Shown: positions 1-7,559 of the stretch, in pieces | How positions within the stretch are numbered: the stretch's first letter is position 1 | Layout of the letters: each line of letters begins with the position of its first letter | NCBI GenBank assembly: GCA_021108255.1 | Contig: JAIORG010000235.1 | Span: 1-48,654, forward strand | Reading direction: 5' to 3' | DNA from: Anaerolineales bacterium | GTDB lineage: Bacteria > Chloroflexota > Anaerolineae > Anaerolineales > UBA11858 | DNA: 48,654 bases | The notes under the pieces: model-generated | Told to the model about the DNA's origin: nothing | Database searches by the model: none | Seen by the model: the letters and a program-made list of their open reading frames with translations, nothing else | Program-made: the position numbers and the translations under genes

Positions 1-2
1 CA

Positions 3-50
3 AAGACTTCAAAAGAAATCGAAAAACGATTAGCCAAAAAGAATGATTGA
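3..50 (+). CDS. Possible C-terminal tail of a truncated upstream gene
   Basis: One frame is open from the window edge and ends at a TGA at 48-50. It encodes a short charged helical peptide ending in KRLAKKND. A second frame also stops nearby, at 44-46, so the assignment is weak. No function can be inferred from about 15 residues. Confidence 0.2.
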   Translation, partial: KTSKEIEKRLAKKND

Positions 51-166
51 ATTCAACTCAATCCAACATTAACCATACTCGTCACTTTGACTCCAATTGC
101 GGGTTGTACCAAGAGCGAGGAGCCAGGTATGAACGCAGCGCTTGATTCCAGGTTTCAACCAGGTAA

Positions 167-403
167 ATTTTAGAGATAAGCAATCTTAAAGCTGAACGTG
201 GAAATAACGAGCATGTCCCACGCAGGCCATTTCCAGAGGAAGTCATAGAGACTGGCCTTGTCGAATTCATTGGTGCGGGTGGAGACTTGCTATGTTTTAG
301 GCAGGGATGCAAAGCGTGGAAAAATACTGCCCTGCCATTCGCTGCAGGCGATCAATCGAATAAACAATACACTTTACAGTTTTCTAGAACATTTAACTTC
401 TAA
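167..403 (+). pseudogene. Start-less coding remnant upstream of the 413 gene
   Basis: This frame stays open for 78 codons after a TAA at 164-166 and stops at the TAA at 401-403, just before the next gene. It has no ATG, GTG or TTG near its beginning. The translation looks protein-like and contains EEVIETGLVEFIGAGGDLL. The other two frames around 60-175 also hold short protein-like stretches that end in stops, which would fit a gene broken by frameshifts. The family was not recognised. Random open frame is the alternative. Confidence 0.25.
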
Positions 404-412
404 GGACGGTCA

Positions 413-1315
413 ATGAAGAAAATACTGAGTGTCAGCCTTGGCTCCACAACACGAGATCACACAACAGAAGCCGAGTTCATGGGGCAGCATTTTTGGCTTA
501 GCCGCCAGGGTACGGACGGCAATGTTGATCGCTGCCTTCAGATGTACCGCGACAACGATGGCAAGGTGGATGCCTTTGGCATTGGTGGCTCTGAATTCTA
601 TCTGTGGGTGAACGGTCGGCGCTACTATTTCCGCGAGGCAAAACAATTCCGCAAAGCGATCAAGATCTCCAAGGTGGGAGATGGCAACGGTATCAAGCAC
701 CTCCTGGCGCCGCTGGCAATTGAGGCTCTTCAGGAGCACGGTTATGAACTGCGCGGTAAGAAAGCCCTCAAGACAACAGCTGTTGATCGGTACGGTCTGG
801 CCAAGGCTCTCGTCGATGCAGGTTGTGATGTGACCTTCGGCGACTTCATGTTCGCGCTCGACCTCCCGATCCCCATCCGCAGCATTCACACTGTGCACAT
901 TGTGGCAGTTCTGCTTCTGCCCATCATGACTCAGCTTCCCTTCCGCTGGCTCTATCCTTTGGGAGCAGAGCAAGAGAAGGAACCTTCCAAAAAGTACAGT
1001 CATTTCTATGAGGAGGCGGATATCATCGCCGGCGACTTCCTGCAGGTTTGGTCAAACCTGCCCGACGACCTGAGCGGAAAGATCATTATCACCAACACCA
1101 CCACGGAGAAGAATGTTGAGGAGCTTCAAAAGCGTAATCTGGAGGTCCTGGTGACAAACACTCCCCGCCTGGAGGGACGTTCTTTCGGCACGAATGTCAT
1201 CGAGGCTATGTGCCGTTGTTTGATTGACAAACCTGATGACCTTATTACAGAGGCGGACCTCAAGGACATCATCGCCCGCGTGCCTCTCAAGCCGCAGGTG
1301 CATGTCCTGAATTAG
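413..1315 (+). CDS. Conserved protein of the family commonly labelled quinate 5-dehydrogenase
   Basis: The 300-residue product begins MKKILSVSLGSTTRDH and resembles a conserved family in Firmicutes and Chloroflexota that databases usually name quinate 5-dehydrogenase. That name comes from memory of the family and says little about the true reaction. The N-terminal part carries an FGIGGSEFYLWVNGRRY segment. A hydrophobic stretch lies near residues 160-182. The C-terminal part is Rossmann-like and ends in a conserved NTPRLEGRSFGTNVIEAM segment. The ATG at 413 follows a purine-rich AAGGACGG at 402-409. The gene stands alone between the remnant upstream and a membrane-protein gene downstream. No NAD-binding glycine motif is clear, so substrate and activity stay open. 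Confidence 0.7.
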   Translation: MKKILSVSLGSTTRDHTTEAEFMGQHFWLSRQGTDGNVDRCLQMYRDNDGKVDAFGIGGSEFYLWVNGRRYYFREAKQFRKAIKISKVGDGNGIKHLLAPLAIEALQEHGYELRGKKALKTTAVDRYGLAKALVDAGCDVTFGDFMFALDLPIPIRSIHTVHIVAVLLLPIMTQLPFRWLYPLGAEQEKEPSKKYSHFYEEADIIAGDFLQVWSNLPDDLSGKIIITNTTTEKNVEELQKRNLEVLVTNTPRLEGRSFGTNVIEAMCRCLIDKPDDLITEADLKDIIARVPLKPQVHVLN

Positions 1316-1471
1316 CTACCCTGGCTCTTATCGGAAGTAATTTTTCGGCGTCTGTCTACACCTTATGCCGCTGGATACTAACAGCCAGTTAAGGATGGGG
1401 GACCGGGGACGGCACAGGTTGCGAGTGACATCAACCGTTAGGCTCATTTTAAAAAATAAGGAGGATAAGCT

Positions 1472-1894
1472 ATGGCAAATATAAGTGACTCTGGTGATCG
1501 TGGGACAAAAAGGATACGCCTTGTTGCACGTATTTGGTCCGCACCAATCATTCTTTACTCCCTATTGATGCTTACCGGCTACGCCTGGAATTGGTTAACT
1601 ATCGGAAAAGCAGACCCCTATGCAGTGGAGGGTTATCCCTTTATAGAAGCAGTACCCCCAATCTTGCTGTTTCTGGGGATCATGGGATTAGCCATCGCCT
1701 GGCGCCGGGAAAAATTAGGAGGGGTAATTAACCTTGTTTTCCTGTTAGGGGTGATTGTGGTGCTTCTAATTTCAAAGCCTATCACTGATGATTTCTTTCG
1801 CTCAGCGGTCCCTTATCTTATAACGATAGTGGTTGCCATTCCTGGAATACTGTTCCTGGTGTGTGGGCGGCGATCGAGTGATATCCCTGCTTAG
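1472..1894 (+). CDS. Small four-helix membrane protein
   Basis: The product has 140 residues and about four hydrophobic helices, near residues 22-42, 60-78, 85-103 and 112-132. The short charged N-terminus (SGDRGTKRIR) and the RR before the C-terminal tail suggest cytoplasmic ends. The ATG at 1472 is preceded by a strong AAGGAGG at 1458-1464. No catalytic motif is visible and the role is unknown. It resembles small integral membrane proteins common in Chloroflexota and is probably monocistronic. Confidence 0.7.
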   Translation: MANISDSGDRGTKRIRLVARIWSAPIILYSLLMLTGYAWNWLTIGKADPYAVEGYPFIEAVPPILLFLGIMGLAIAWRREKLGGVINLVFLLGVIVVLLISKPITDDFFRSAVPYLITIVVAIPGILFLVCGRRSSDIPA

Positions 1895-1907
1895 GGCCTG
1901 AGGAGAT

Positions 1908-2009
1908 TGGCTGGGGGACGTAGTGAGAGGGAGAATTGGAGAGAGGGTAACGTTGTGACCAGGGGACAGGGAGAGCCTGTCATTGCGAGCACAGCGAAGC
2001 AATCTCCTG
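1908..2009. repeat. Dispersed intergenic repeats (G-rich GGGGACAGGGAGA type, then CATTGCGAGC type)
   Basis: A purine-rich stretch at 1908-1976 contains AGGGGACAGGGAGAG. Its complement matches the GTCTCCCT/GTCCCCC array at 35066-35112. It runs directly into CTGTCATTGCGAGC...GCGAAGCAATCTCC at 1977-2009, a sequence type dispersed between genes in many bacterial genomes. The 95-codon frame through this stretch is not credible as a gene. The rest of the gap up to 2205 shows nothing recognisable. Confidence 0.55.
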
Positions 2010-2205
2010 TTAATGAGGAAATTACCACGACAGTCTGGCTCAAGCCTTATCGCCCTGATCAAAAGATAAAGGGATCCTGTCCAATCACTGCTCTACCAGG
2101 AAGGGAAAATTTTTTATCAGGGGGATTCAAACGTTCAGACCAAAAAATTTCTCCGAAATTCAATAATCGCACAAGCCCAAATTCCAAAATATAACCAGTA
2201 GGCAG

Positions 2206-2235
2206 TTCATGGCATTCAGCTGGTCATGCTATAAT
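2206..2235 (+). promoter_or_regulatory. Predicted promoter of the nifS-mnmA operon
   Basis: A perfect -10 TATAAT lies at 2230-2235 with an extended TG at 2227-2228. A weak -35 TTCATG at 2206-2211 sits 18 bases upstream. The start codon is 18 bases after the -10, so the leader would be very short. Confidence 0.55.
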
Positions 2236-2252
2236 CGCAGGGAAAGGAAACT

Positions 2253-3410
2253 ATGAATAACATCTACCTTGATTACGCGGCAACTACCCCGGTCGATGAA
2301 CGGGTAACAGCCGCCATGCAGCCATATTTCACCCAGGTCTTTGGCAATCCATCCTCCCTGCATCGATTTGGGCAGCAAGCTGAATCAGCCCTAGAGAAAT
2401 CCCGCCGGGTACTGGCAGGATTTCTGGGCGCCAAACCATCCGAGATTATCTTTACGTCTTGCGGATCAGAAAGCGACAACCTGGCAATCAAGGGAGCTGC
2501 ATTCGCAGCCCGGCAACAATCCAGAGCGAACCATCTGCTGATTTCTCCAATCGAGCATCCCGCAGTTCTTAATACAGCCAACCAGTTGGCTGATTTGCAT
2601 GGATTTGATTTAAGCTTTTTGCCAGTCGACAAATACGGCAGGGTTTCCCCTGCAGAGGTCCAGAAAAACCTGAGAGAGGATACTTTCCTGGTTTCAGTTA
2701 TGGATGCAAATAATGAAATAGGAACCATAAATCCAATCGCGGAGATAGGCGGCATCTGTCGGGAGCGAGGTATCTACCTCCACACGGATGCGGTTCAAAG
2801 TGGGGCGCATTCCCCGCTTGATGTAAATTCATTAAATGTTGATTTATTGTCTTTGGGCGCCCACAAATTTTATGGACCCAAAGGCGTGGGAGCACTTTAT
2901 ATCAGATCAGGGACAGATCTAAGCCCGATGCTGACCGGGGGGTCCCAGGAATTTGGACAGAGAGCCGCAACTGAAAATGTCCCTTTGATTGCAGGTATGG
3001 CAGCCGCGTTTGAACTGGTCCAGGTAGAGCATGATCAGCGGACCAATCACATCCTTCCCCTGCGAGATTATCTGATTAAACAAATTTTAACAAAAATACC
3101 CTCCAGTCAGCTGACTGGACACCCGGAAGAACGACTTGTTAATCATGCCAGTTTTGTATTTGAAGGCGTAGACGGAAACCTGCTGATCTCGATCCTCGAT
3201 GGGACCGGATTTGCTTGTTCCTCCGGCTCCGCCTGTAAAACGGGAGATCCTGAACCCAGCTCAGTTTTAACCCATTTGGGGTATTCACCATCCTGGGCAT
3301 TGGGATCCCTCCGGGTCACCCTGGGAAAAGACACAACAGCAGAGGATATTGACTCATTCCTGAATGTCCTGCCAGGCTGTATTCATCAGGTTCGGGAATT
3401 GAAAAGTTGA
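2253..3410 (+). CDS. nifS: Cysteine desulfurase (NifS/IscS family)
   Basis: This PLP enzyme takes sulfur from L-cysteine as an enzyme persulfide for Fe-S clusters and tRNA thiolation. The 385-residue length is normal. The N-terminus MNNIYLDYAATTPVD is typical, His102 lies in the PIEHPAV motif, and the PLP lysine is Lys205 in SLGAHKFYGPKG. The catalytic cysteine is Cys328 in the CSSGSAC loop. The ATG at 2253 follows GGAAAGGAA. The stop codon overlaps the TTG start of mnmA by four bases. That coupling fits a desulfurase supplying MnmA, although a general Fe-S role is also possible. The operon continues with a membrane protein and a Nudix hydrolase. iscS would be an equally valid symbol. Confidence 0.93.
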   Translation: MNNIYLDYAATTPVDERVTAAMQPYFTQVFGNPSSLHRFGQQAESALEKSRRVLAGFLGAKPSEIIFTSCGSESDNLAIKGAAFAARQQSRANHLLISPIEHPAVLNTANQLADLHGFDLSFLPVDKYGRVSPAEVQKNLREDTFLVSVMDANNEIGTINPIAEIGGICRERGIYLHTDAVQSGAHSPLDVNSLNVDLLSLGAHKFYGPKGVGALYIRSGTDLSPMLTGGSQEFGQRAATENVPLIAGMAAAFELVQVEHDQRTNHILPLRDYLIKQILTKIPSSQLTGHPEERLVNHASFVFEGVDGNLLISILDGTGFACSSGSACKTGDPEPSSVLTHLGYSPSWALGSLRVTLGKDTTAEDIDSFLNVLPGCIHQVRELKS

Positions 3411-4483
3411 CCCCCCCGCCAGGTGCACGCGTGATTGTAGGAATGAGCGGCGGAGTGGACAGCTCCGTGGCTGCTGCTCTTCTCAAAGACCAGGGTTATG
3501 ATGTCATCGGGATGATGCTTCGCCTCTGGAGCGACACTGGCACCCACAACCGCTGCTGCGCACCTGATGCGCAACAGGAGGCCAGGTATATTGCCGGGCT
3601 GCTCGATATTCCGTTTTACGTGATAGATGCCCAGGACCACTTTTATCAGCAGGTAGTCATCCCCTTTATCAATGGCTATACGCAGGGAATTACCCCAAAT
3701 CCTTGCCTGAATTGCAATCGCTTTGTCCGGTGGGATTTTTTACTGGAGAGAGCAAAGGCACTGGGTGCCGATTATCTGGCAACCGGACATTACGCCCGGA
3801 TTCAAAACACCGCAGCCGGCCCCTATCAGCTCCTTAAAAGCAGGGACGCTGATAAAGATCAGACATATTTCCTGCATGTGCTGACTCAAAACAAATTAAG
3901 TCAGACGATCTTTCCCCTGGCCAATCTCACCAAAAAACAGGTTCGAAAGCTGGCCGAAGAATATGCTCTGCCTGTTGCAGATCGTCCTGACAGCCAGGAT
4001 TTGTGTTTCGTCGGGCAGGGAGATTACCGTGATTTCCTGCGCAAATCCAGCCCCTCCTCGATGAAACCAGGTCCCATTATCGATCTGGATGGAAAATCCC
4101 GCGGAGAACATCCAGGACTGGCAGATTTTACGATTGGACAGAGAAAGAAATTGGGTATCTCCAGCCCGGAACCGCTTTATGTGATTCGGAAGGATCTGAA
4201 AAACAATACTCTGATTGTTGGAAGCAGGGAATATCTGGGCCAGGGGAAATTCTATGTTGATAATGTAAACTGGATTTCCGGAGAAGCGCCCGCCGATCCT
4301 ATCCCGGCCAATGTCAAAATCCGGTATAAATCACGGGAAGTGCCTTCCGTTATTACGGCCACAAATTCCAACACAGTTTCCATACAATTGGATTCGCCTT
4401 TAGCAGACATCACACCGGGCCAAGCAGCTGTCTTTTATCAAGATGACTTCTGTCTCGGAGGAGGGATCATCAGATCAGAATAA
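3407..4483 (+). CDS. mnmA: tRNA-specific 2-thiouridylase MnmA
   Basis: MnmA adenylates and then thiolates U34 of tRNA Lys, Glu and Gln. The 358-residue product has the N-terminal PP-loop SGGVDSSVAA at residues 14-23. It has the two conserved cysteines of the family: Cys103 in NPCLNCNR, the expected sulfur-accepting residue, and Cys200 in DSQDLCFVG. TGHYAR and KDQTYFL are also present. The C-terminal beta-barrel ends with GQAAVFY and CLGGGII. The start is most likely the TTG at 3407, which overlaps the nifS stop (TTGA) and keeps the full N-terminal strand before the P-loop. The next in-frame ATG lies inside that loop. Expression is probably coupled to the desulfurase upstream. Confidence 0.95.
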   Translation: MTPPPGARVIVGMSGGVDSSVAAALLKDQGYDVIGMMLRLWSDTGTHNRCCAPDAQQEARYIAGLLDIPFYVIDAQDHFYQQVVIPFINGYTQGITPNPCLNCNRFVRWDFLLERAKALGADYLATGHYARIQNTAAGPYQLLKSRDADKDQTYFLHVLTQNKLSQTIFPLANLTKKQVRKLAEEYALPVADRPDSQDLCFVGQGDYRDFLRKSSPSSMKPGPIIDLDGKSRGEHPGLADFTIGQRKKLGISSPEPLYVIRKDLKNNTLIVGSREYLGQGKFYVDNVNWISGEAPADPIPANVKIRYKSREVPSVITATNSNTVSIQLDSPLADITPGQAAVFYQDDFCLGGGIIRSE

Positions 4484-4484
4484 C

Positions 4485-4748
4485 ATGACAGCTCCAACCA
4501 TATTCTACAGTTTTCTCCTGGCATCATTCCTGGGGTCAGCGTTCCACTTTTGGAAGGGCGGCAGTGGAGGCAAATTCCTGATGATGATGATCTTGTCCTG
4601 GGTTGGTTTTTACCTCGGACATCTATTAGGTACTTCCTGGGATATTCAGTTCCTGATGATCGGATCAGTATTCGGGGGATTTGGTGCTCTGGGGAGTTTG
4701 CTTTTCCTCTTTCTGGGAAACTGGATCAGCCAGCTCGATGAACTATGA
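4485..4748 (+). CDS. Small membrane protein in the nifS-mnmA operon
   Basis: Started at the ATG at 4485, one base after the mnmA stop, the product has 87 residues. It is strongly hydrophobic, with helices near residues 4-19, 26-45 and 52-74, and glycine-rich turns (GGSGGKF, GSVFGGFGALGS). An ATG at 4443 would add 14 residues and overlap mnmA. A GGAGGAGGG at 4457-4465 lies rather far from 4485 (about 20 bases), so the start is not settled. The stop overlaps the Nudix start as ATGA. No family was recognised. The tight packing suggests co-translation. Confidence 0.6.
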   Translation: MTAPTIFYSFLLASFLGSAFHFWKGGSGGKFLMMMILSWVGFYLGHLLGTSWDIQFLMIGSVFGGFGALGSLLFLFLGNWISQLDEL

Positions 4749-5356
4749 TCATTAATCCAGATCTAATCAAGGGGCAATTACTGCAAGCGCAGAACCAGCT
4801 GGTAAAACCCTCTCCTCCTCTGCCTGGTAGCGAAAGAAAAGAGAAGCAGCCCGCGGCAGTCCTTATCCCGCTGCTGCTTGATCAGGAAGATTGGAAAATC
4901 CTTTTTATCAAGCGAACCCATCATCAGGACGATCGGCACAGCGGTCAAGTCGCATTCCCCGGCGGCCGGGCTGACGTGGACGACACTTCCCTGCTATATA
5001 CTGCGCTCCGGGAAGCCGAGGAAGAAATTGGGCTCAATCCGGAGGATGTAGAAATTTTAGGGCAATCCTGCCCAATTACCACCGTTACTGATTATGAGGT
5101 TACACCCTTCGTGGGTATTCTTCCCTGGCCTTATCCTCTTAAACTCTCCAAAGTTGAAGTGGAAAAAACCATCCTGATTCCAATAAATTGGCTGATAGAT
5201 CCCCAAAACCATCAGATAAAATTCTGGAAGCCTGATCCTTCTGCTGAAGAAGGAATTCCGGTGATCTTTTTTAAAGAATACCTGGGAGATATATTATGGG
5301 GAGTTACCGCTCAAATAGTGCTGGATTTTTTTGAATTAATTGATCTGACCCCCTGA
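4745..5356 (+). CDS. Nudix hydrolase, CoA pyrophosphatase type (NUDT7/YeaB-like)
   Basis: The 203-residue product carries HSGQVAFPGG (residues 65-74), the signature of the CoA pyrophosphohydrolase branch, running straight into a Nudix box ending REAEEEIGL at residues 89-97. The acidic residues of that box bind Mg2+ or Mn2+. The family hydrolyses CoA and CoA esters to 4'-phosphopantetheine and 3',5'-ADP. Here the substrate is inferred from the signature only. The ATG overlaps the stop of the small membrane protein (ATGA), making it the last gene of the operon. It converges on the lipoprotein gene at 5370, with only 13 bases between the two stops. Confidence 0.85.
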   Translation: MIINPDLIKGQLLQAQNQLVKPSPPLPGSERKEKQPAAVLIPLLLDQEDWKILFIKRTHHQDDRHSGQVAFPGGRADVDDTSLLYTALREAEEEIGLNPEDVEILGQSCPITTVTDYEVTPFVGILPWPYPLKLSKVEVEKTILIPINWLIDPQNHQIKFWKPDPSAEEGIPVIFFKEYLGDILWGVTAQIVLDFFELIDLTP

Positions 5357-5369
5357 CCTGATAAATAGC

Positions 5370-5996
5370 TTACTCTTCCCCTTTTGTACCAATCAATTGT
5401 ACTGCGTCAATTTCATTCCATCCCAAACCTAGCTGAGATTGATCCACAGTGATCCGTACTGTATTGGTAAGAAAATCAATCCCCTCTACAGGAACAATTA
5501 ATTGATAGGGACAGGGTCTATCTACCTGGGTGGGGTTCTTTTGGAGGACAGTATAAAAACCCAGCCGCTCAGGATCCTGAACCTCCACCTTGGTAACCTG
5601 ATCAGAGTTAAAACTCTCATGGATAATGATTTCAAGAGGGTAAACGAGTATGGGAAACCTAACAATTAAGGTATCAATTGAATCACTAGCCGCTGACGCC
5701 CAGGAAAATTGGTAATCACCACATCCCGGGGAATCCGGCGCTCCAACTGCTTGCTCTGCGCTCCATTCCGGACTTGAAAACTCTGAGCTCGCTTCTGCCG
5801 ACATAGCCCATTGATAAATAACTCCGGATTCAGGGAAACGGTGTCCGTTGGTGAGCTCATCCCCAGCCTGCGTGGCTGCCGCCGGGGTTTGCTCTGAAAG
5901 CAAATCTTCTTCTACCACCGCAGCGCTGCATCCAGAGAGGAAAACAACCATTATCACCAGAATATTCAGGCTGAAATGATGCGGGGTTCTTTTCAT
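5370..5996 (-). CDS. Predicted lipoprotein with a beta-sandwich (discoidin-like) domain
   Basis: The 208-residue product has a signal peptide ending in the lipobox LSGC, so Cys23 would be lipidated after cleavage and the protein held on the outer face of the membrane. A low-complexity linker follows. From about residue 65, SSPEWSAEQAVGAPD and CGDYQFSWAS resemble the start of galactose-binding-like beta-sandwich domains often seen in surface proteins of Chloroflexota. The remainder has alternating beta-strand character. A GAAGAG lies just upstream of the ATG. It is downstream of the bL25 gene but separated from it by a strong hairpin. Ligand unknown. Confidence 0.65.
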   Translation of the reverse strand: MKRTPHHFSLNILVIMVVFLSGCSAAVVEEDLLSEQTPAAATQAGDELTNGHRFPESGVIYQWAMSAEASSEFSSPEWSAEQAVGAPDSPGCGDYQFSWASAASDSIDTLIVRFPILVYPLEIIIHESFNSDQVTKVEVQDPERLGFYTVLQKNPTQVDRPCPYQLIVPVEGIDFLTNTVRITVDQSQLGLGWNEIDAVQLIGTKGEE

Positions 5997-6028
5997 ACAC
6001 TCTTCAGAATAGTTCTATTTAATTGAAA

Positions 6029-6070
6029 AACCATCCCGGTTAGATAAACTCTTCCGGGATGGTTCTTCTT
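6029..6070 (-). terminator. Terminator after the bL25 gene
   Basis: An 11-bp perfect stem, AACCATCCCGG at 6029-6039 and its complement at 6054-6064, has a 14-base loop. Read on the minus strand it is followed by a T-rich tract, as expected just after the bL25 stop. It lies upstream of the lipoprotein gene and would separate the two. Confidence 0.75.
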
Positions 6071-6085
6071 AGTTATTAAATTTGA

Positions 6086-6766
6086 TTAACCTTCATCAGC
6101 AGCCTCTTCCACTACCTCTCCTTCAACTGCTTCCCCTTCTTCTAGGAGTTCAGCGTCAGTGAGCTCTTCCAAGAGTTCAGCGCCTTCCTCAACCTCAGGT
6201 TCAATCTCCATCAGAGTTGGAGCAGCAACTACGACAACAGTTAGCTCCTGGTCATCCAGGACATTGACATCTCCAGAGATAATCAAATCCTTGATCCGGA
6301 TATTGTCTCCGATCTCAGCCAGCTCAGAAATATCCACCTGAATCGTATCCGGTAAATCTTTTGCTTTGGCTTCAATCTGAAGAAATTCCAAACTGGTAAC
6401 CAGCAGCGCGTTTAGTTCCTTAACTGCTGGGGCTTCACCCACTACCACTACGGGCACGGTGGTGGAGATGGTCTCTTCCATTGAAACTGCCTGGAAGTCA
6501 ATATGCAGTAAATTTCGGTTAATCACTTCCCTCTGCAAATCACGGACCAGCGCCAGGTGTTCTTTTTTACCGATCTTTATAGTTACCAGAGTATTAGCAC
6601 CAATCACACCAAGGATCTGGCGGACTTCGTAGGTATTTAAGGTAAGCGGCATCGGCTCAATATCACTGCCGTAAATCACTGCAGGGAGTAATCCTTCCCG
6701 CCTGAGCGCTTTTACCTGCTTCCCAATAACTTCCCTTTTCTTTGCTTCTAATACATACTTTTCCAT
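6086..6766 (-). CDS. rplY: 50S ribosomal protein bL25 (CTC/TL5 form)
   Basis: bL25 binds 5S rRNA in the large subunit. The N-terminal domain shows the family pattern: EAKKREVIGKQVKALRREG, then LPAVIYGSD, then LVTIKIGKKEHLALVRDLQR. The C-terminal beta domain marks the long CTC/TL5 form. The last 40 residues are very acidic (repeats of EEGAELLEEL type), common in the long forms. The start used is the ATG at 6766 because GAGGAAGG lies 6-13 bases upstream on the minus strand. Nine codons further upstream is another ATG with no such signal. The resulting length is 226 residues. Confidence 0.92.
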   Translation of the reverse strand: MEKYVLEAKKREVIGKQVKALRREGLLPAVIYGSDIEPMPLTLNTYEVRQILGVIGANTLVTIKIGKKEHLALVRDLQREVINRNLLHIDFQAVSMEETISTTVPVVVVGEAPAVKELNALLVTSLEFLQIEAKAKDLPDTIQVDISELAEIGDNIRIKDLIISGDVNVLDDQELTVVVVAAPTLMEIEPEVEEGAELLEELTDAELLEEGEAVEGEVVEEAADEG

Positions 6767-6828
6767 TATTTCCTTCCTCGAAGCGCCTCTCACTGCTGCT
6801 GAAGCAGAGTTACCTTCGCTCCTCTAGA

Positions 6829-6857
6829 ATGATAAGAATTAATTGTTCTGCTGAAAA
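6829..6857 (-). promoter_or_regulatory. Predicted promoter of the bL25 gene
   Basis: On the minus strand TTTTCA (6852-6857) is followed after exactly 17 bases by TATCAT (6829-6834), about 60 bases before the start codon. Confidence 0.4.
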
Positions 6858-7219
6858 CTCATCATAACCAAATCTGGCAAGATGCCAGAACAAAAAAAGA
6901 CCGCCACATTCAGGTGACGACATAACTTTTCAGCAGGGAAAATTGTAACTTGCCAGCCTGTATTCGTCAATAGCACAAGAACCTCGGGCTGTCACCTTCT
7001 CGTTCATTCCCGCAAAAACCAAGTATCCCACAAATACTGCCAAACATGAGTGGCTTAAGTCTTGCATCATAACCGACAGATAATTAGATCAAGCCGGATG
7101 AAGCTTCCAGATCCATTATTCAGCAGGCAAAAAAAGAACAAAAAAGACAACCGGCTTCCCTTATCTATACGGCATGCATCTTGCACAATAACAGGAAATC
7201 AGTATAAAGGAGTTTTAAA
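6858..7219. other. Non-coding gap between bL25 and the TPR/peptidase block
   Basis: This divergent gap has no credible gene. A perfect 7-bp hairpin (TCTGGCA, loop AGA, TGCCAGA) lies at 6873-6889 and is followed by ACAAAAAAAG. Nothing else recognisable was seen except the ribosome-binding site AAAGGAG at 7206-7212 of the next gene. A clear promoter for that gene was not found. Confidence 0.4.
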
Positions 7220-7549
7220 ATGACTATTTATGATATTGCCCGCGTATTATCTGCCATGGCTTCAGGATTATTCCTGATCGGCTTGATCACCTTTGCAACC
7301 GGCGTTGCAGTTCTGATCGTCAGGTCCATCGGCCAGGACACACGTTCAATCAGCAAATCGATCGCGCAAATCACCAATAAAGGGATTGCGGATGATCTTT
7401 CTGGACTGGTCAGCAATGCTTCTGCGCTAATGGACTCAACAACCAATCTGATTCAAACCACAAAAGGCATCGGTGTATTTCTAGTCGTCAGCGGTTCCGT
7501 ATTTATGCTGCTGGGGATTACGCTGACACTCTACCTCGGACTTAATTAA
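7220..7549 (+). CDS. Two-helix membrane protein, first gene of the TPR/peptidase block
   Basis: The 109-residue product has a hydrophobic helix near residues 12-34, a polar helical middle rich in Ser, Asp and Lys (residues 38-82) and a second hydrophobic helix near 85-107. With both helices in the membrane, the middle forms a single soluble loop of about 45-50 residues, possibly coiled coil. AAAGGAG sits 7-13 bases before the ATG. It ends ten bases before the 1775-residue TPR gene, so the two are almost certainly co-transcribed. No family was recognised. A membrane anchor or sensor for the two following proteins is an inference from position only. Confidence 0.65.
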   Translation: MTIYDIARVLSAMASGLFLIGLITFATGVAVLIVRSIGQDTRSISKSIAQITNKGIADDLSGLVSNASALMDSTTNLIQTTKGIGVFLVVSGSVFMLLGITLTLYLGLN

Positions 7550-7559
7550 CAGGATCATT

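Noticed and set aside
82..312. 76-codon minus-strand frame
   Set aside because: No ribosome-binding site, low-complexity Ser/Pro/Arg content, and it overlaps a more protein-like plus-strand remnant.
410..1003. 197-codon minus-strand frame opposite the 413 gene
   Set aside because: Its composition is that of an antisense shadow; the plus-strand gene has family similarity and a ribosome-binding site.
1907..2194. 95-codon frame
   Set aside because: Runs through dispersed intergenic repeats and has no family likeness or proper start signal.
7181..7208. TTGCAC and TATAAA, 16 bases apart, before the 7220 gene
   Set aside because: The supposed -10 overlaps the ribosome-binding site, so a transcript from it would lack that site.
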